64,000 nucleotides of DNA, from the NCBI RefSeq assembly GCF_006475605.1, contig NZ_SSBC01000010.1, positions 1,302,001-1,366,000 of the forward strand, given 5' to 3'. This DNA comes from Asticcacaulis tiandongensis (GTDB taxonomy: Bacteria > Pseudomonadota > Alphaproteobacteria > Caulobacterales > Caulobacteraceae). A model generated the notes under the pieces. That model was given only the letters and a program-made list of their open reading frames with translations, searched no databases and was not told the DNA's origin. Each line of letters starts with the position of its first letter. The first letter of the stretch is position 1. A program made the position numbers and the translations under genes. Shown one piece after another: positions 62,881 to 64,000 of the stretch.

Positions 62881-63543
62881 TCAGATATTATCCCTGAGAA
62901 AATCTATCGTCCGCTCCCACGCCAGTTCTGCGGCTTCCGCATCATAGACCTCAGGCCGTGTACGGTTGAAGAACGCATGATCCGCCTCATAATGATGCAG
63001 CTCCGGCGACCGCCCTGCGGCGGTCATATCGGCCTCAAGCTCCGCAGCGACTTCCGGCGTGATCCAGTCATCCTTTGTGCCGAAGTGCGCCTGAAACGGA
63101 ATGCTGATCTCCGCCGGATCAGCCACATCCTTCGGCGGCACCCCATAAAATGACACCGCCGCCGCAAAGCCCTCAAGCTTCGCCGCCGACACAATACTTA
63201 ACACGCCGCCCATACAAAATCCCATCACCGCCACATGGGCATTGATCCCCTTAAGGTAATCCCGCGCCGCCGCAATATCCTGATGTACCGCGCCCGCGAA
63301 ATCGAGCCCGTTCATCAGGTGGCTCGCCTCATCGGCATCTTTCGTCACCCGCCCGTGATACAGATCAGGGGCCAGCGCATTGAACCCCTCGGCATCAAAA
63401 CGATCGACAATCGCCTTGATGTGGTCATTCAGCCCCCACCATTCCTGCAGGACAATGACACTCGGACGCGCCGGATCGATCCCCGAACACCATGCCGAAA
63501 GCATTTCGCCATCCGGTCGGGTAATCTCGATCATCTGTCCCAT
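62881..63543 (-). CDS. Dienelactone hydrolase family protein
   Basis: 220 residues, alpha/beta hydrolase. The triad is Cys in VAVMGFCMGGVLS (about 118-130), Asp in FGTKDDWITPEV and His in YEADHAFFNRTRP. The N-terminal VIVLQEWWGLNDHIKAIVDR is typical. Dienelactone hydrolases open lactones in catechol breakdown, but many family members have other, unknown substrates; no aromatic-degradation genes are nearby. Confidence 0.92.
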   Translation of the reverse strand: MGQMIEITRPDGEMLSAWCSGIDPARPSVIVLQEWWGLNDHIKAIVDRFDAEGFNALAPDLYHGRVTKDADEASHLMNGLDFAGAVHQDIAAARDYLKGINAHVAVMGFCMGGVLSIVSAAKLEGFAAAVSFYGVPPKDVADPAEISIPFQAHFGTKDDWITPEVAAELEADMTAAGRSPELHHYEADHAFFNRTRPEVYDAEAAELAWERTIDFLRDNI

Positions 63544-63616
63544 AGAATATGTCCTCGGTCATTTAAGTACGTTTGTAACGACTTTAGAAACACAGCCCCG
63601 ACCTGTAAACCTTGGG

Positions 63617-63877
63617 TCAGGTTTTTGGGGCATGTCTTCTGAGCCACGTGGCGGCATAGCCACAGATCGGTATGATCTTAAGCCCCTGCGCCACCGCCAG
63701 TTGCTGAATATCCGCCATCAATCGCCCCGAAGCCCCTGTGCCGCGCAAAGGCACCGGCGCAAAGACATAATCTATATAGAGATCATTTCCCTGCCGCCGG
63801 TAATCGGCATAGACCACATGCGAATCCACATGCAGTTCAAAGCGGCTTTCATCAGCATTATCAATCATATCGCTCAT
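63617..63877 (-). CDS. Small GNAT-type acetyltransferase (YjdJ/Acetyltransf_CG)
   Basis: 86 residues: VYADYRRQGNDLYIDYVFAP, VPLRGTGASGRLMADIQQLA with the acetyl-CoA pyrophosphate loop (RGTGASGRL), and LKIIPICGYAATWLRRHAP at the end. This is the compact GNAT family of about 90 residues with a Cys near the end, as in YjdJ. Ends 8 bases after the stop of the M13 peptidase gene upstream on the same strand, so they are likely co-transcribed. Confidence 0.88.
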   Translation of the reverse strand: MSDMIDNADESRFELHVDSHVVYADYRRQGNDLYIDYVFAPVPLRGTGASGRLMADIQQLAVAQGLKIIPICGYAATWLRRHAPKT

Positions 63878-63885
63878 AGGGCACC

Positions 63886-64000
63886 TACCAGATTTTCACC
63901 CGTTCTTCGGGCTTGAGATAATATGTCCCCGACGTCACCCCAAAGGCCTTATACCAGTCATCTATGTTCCGCATGGGGCCGATCACGCGAAATTGTGGCG
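63886..64000 (-). CDS. M13-family zinc metallopeptidase (C-terminal end)
   Basis: The 3' end of a minus-strand gene that runs off the right edge. The last 37 residues read PQFRVIGPMRNIDDWYKAFG, then TYYLKPEERVKIW and stop. The PxxFRVIGPxxNxxxWYxAF block and the closing RVxIW are the C-terminal signature of M13 (neprilysin/PepO-type) peptidases. The catalytic HExxH region is outside the window. Confidence 0.85.

Overview
The window looks like chromosomal DNA of a stalked-type alphaproteobacterium of the Caulobacterales, most like Asticcacaulis or Caulobacter. The assignment rests on gene content: a PleC-type cell-cycle kinase, a zwf-pgl-edd-glk-eda Entner-Doudoroff cluster next to a LacI regulator, a CsgG/HfaB-like lipoprotein, a cycHJKL-type cytochrome c maturation operon and a complete RcGTA-like gene transfer agent (GTA) cluster. 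I found no rRNA, tRNA, CRISPR array, insertion sequence or integrase. Both ends cut a gene: a DUF2390 protein on the left and an M13 peptidase on the right.

Region 1 (1-15.5 kb) is carbon metabolism. It holds ubiX, a DUF465 protein, a periplasmic GH3 beta-glucosidase, ppc, then zwf-pgl-edd-glk-eda and a LacI-type regulator. A near-perfect palindrome built on TGACAGCGCTGTCA occurs in front of the glucosidase (two copies, one inside its probable promoter) and in front of zwf (a 20-bp perfect palindrome). This suggests one LacI regulon joining glucoside hydrolysis to glucose catabolism. Region 2 (15.5-31.4 kb) holds pepN, a single-domain response regulator, a PleC-like kinase, an ECF sigma / putative anti-sigma / metal-sensor-like trio, the CsgG-like lipoprotein, glnE, an OmpR-type two-component pair and a DegP-type protease. 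Region 3 (31.5-40.6 kb) holds ccmI-ccmE-ccmF-ccmH, an unknown 458-residue protein, a PepSY-regulator-kinase operon and a CbpA-like J protein.

Region 4 (40.7-54 kb, all minus strand) is the GTA: small and large terminase, portal, protease, capsid, connectors, tail proteins, a short tape measure, DUF2460, DUF2163, an NlpC/P60 peptidase and the large baseplate/host-range protein. All expected structural genes appear open. Region 5 (54-64 kb) holds a YcgN-family protein, an ABC-F ATPase, a Smr protein, an adenosine-kinase-like sugar kinase, an ATP-grasp protein, a TonB receptor, a Bcr/CflA exporter, a dienelactone hydrolase, a small GNAT protein and the cut peptidase.

The most unusual feature is a dense set of GC-rich palindromic repeats, in three related families, at nearly every gene junction from 44.5 to 62.9 kb, all in the same orientation. 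I saw none in the first 44.5 kb. They fill every real gap inside the GTA cluster, and one copy lies in frame inside the ATP-grasp coding sequence. Two plus-strand intrinsic terminators (about 4.56 and 54.24 kb) end stretches with no convincing plus-strand gene, so there may be unannotated small RNAs there.
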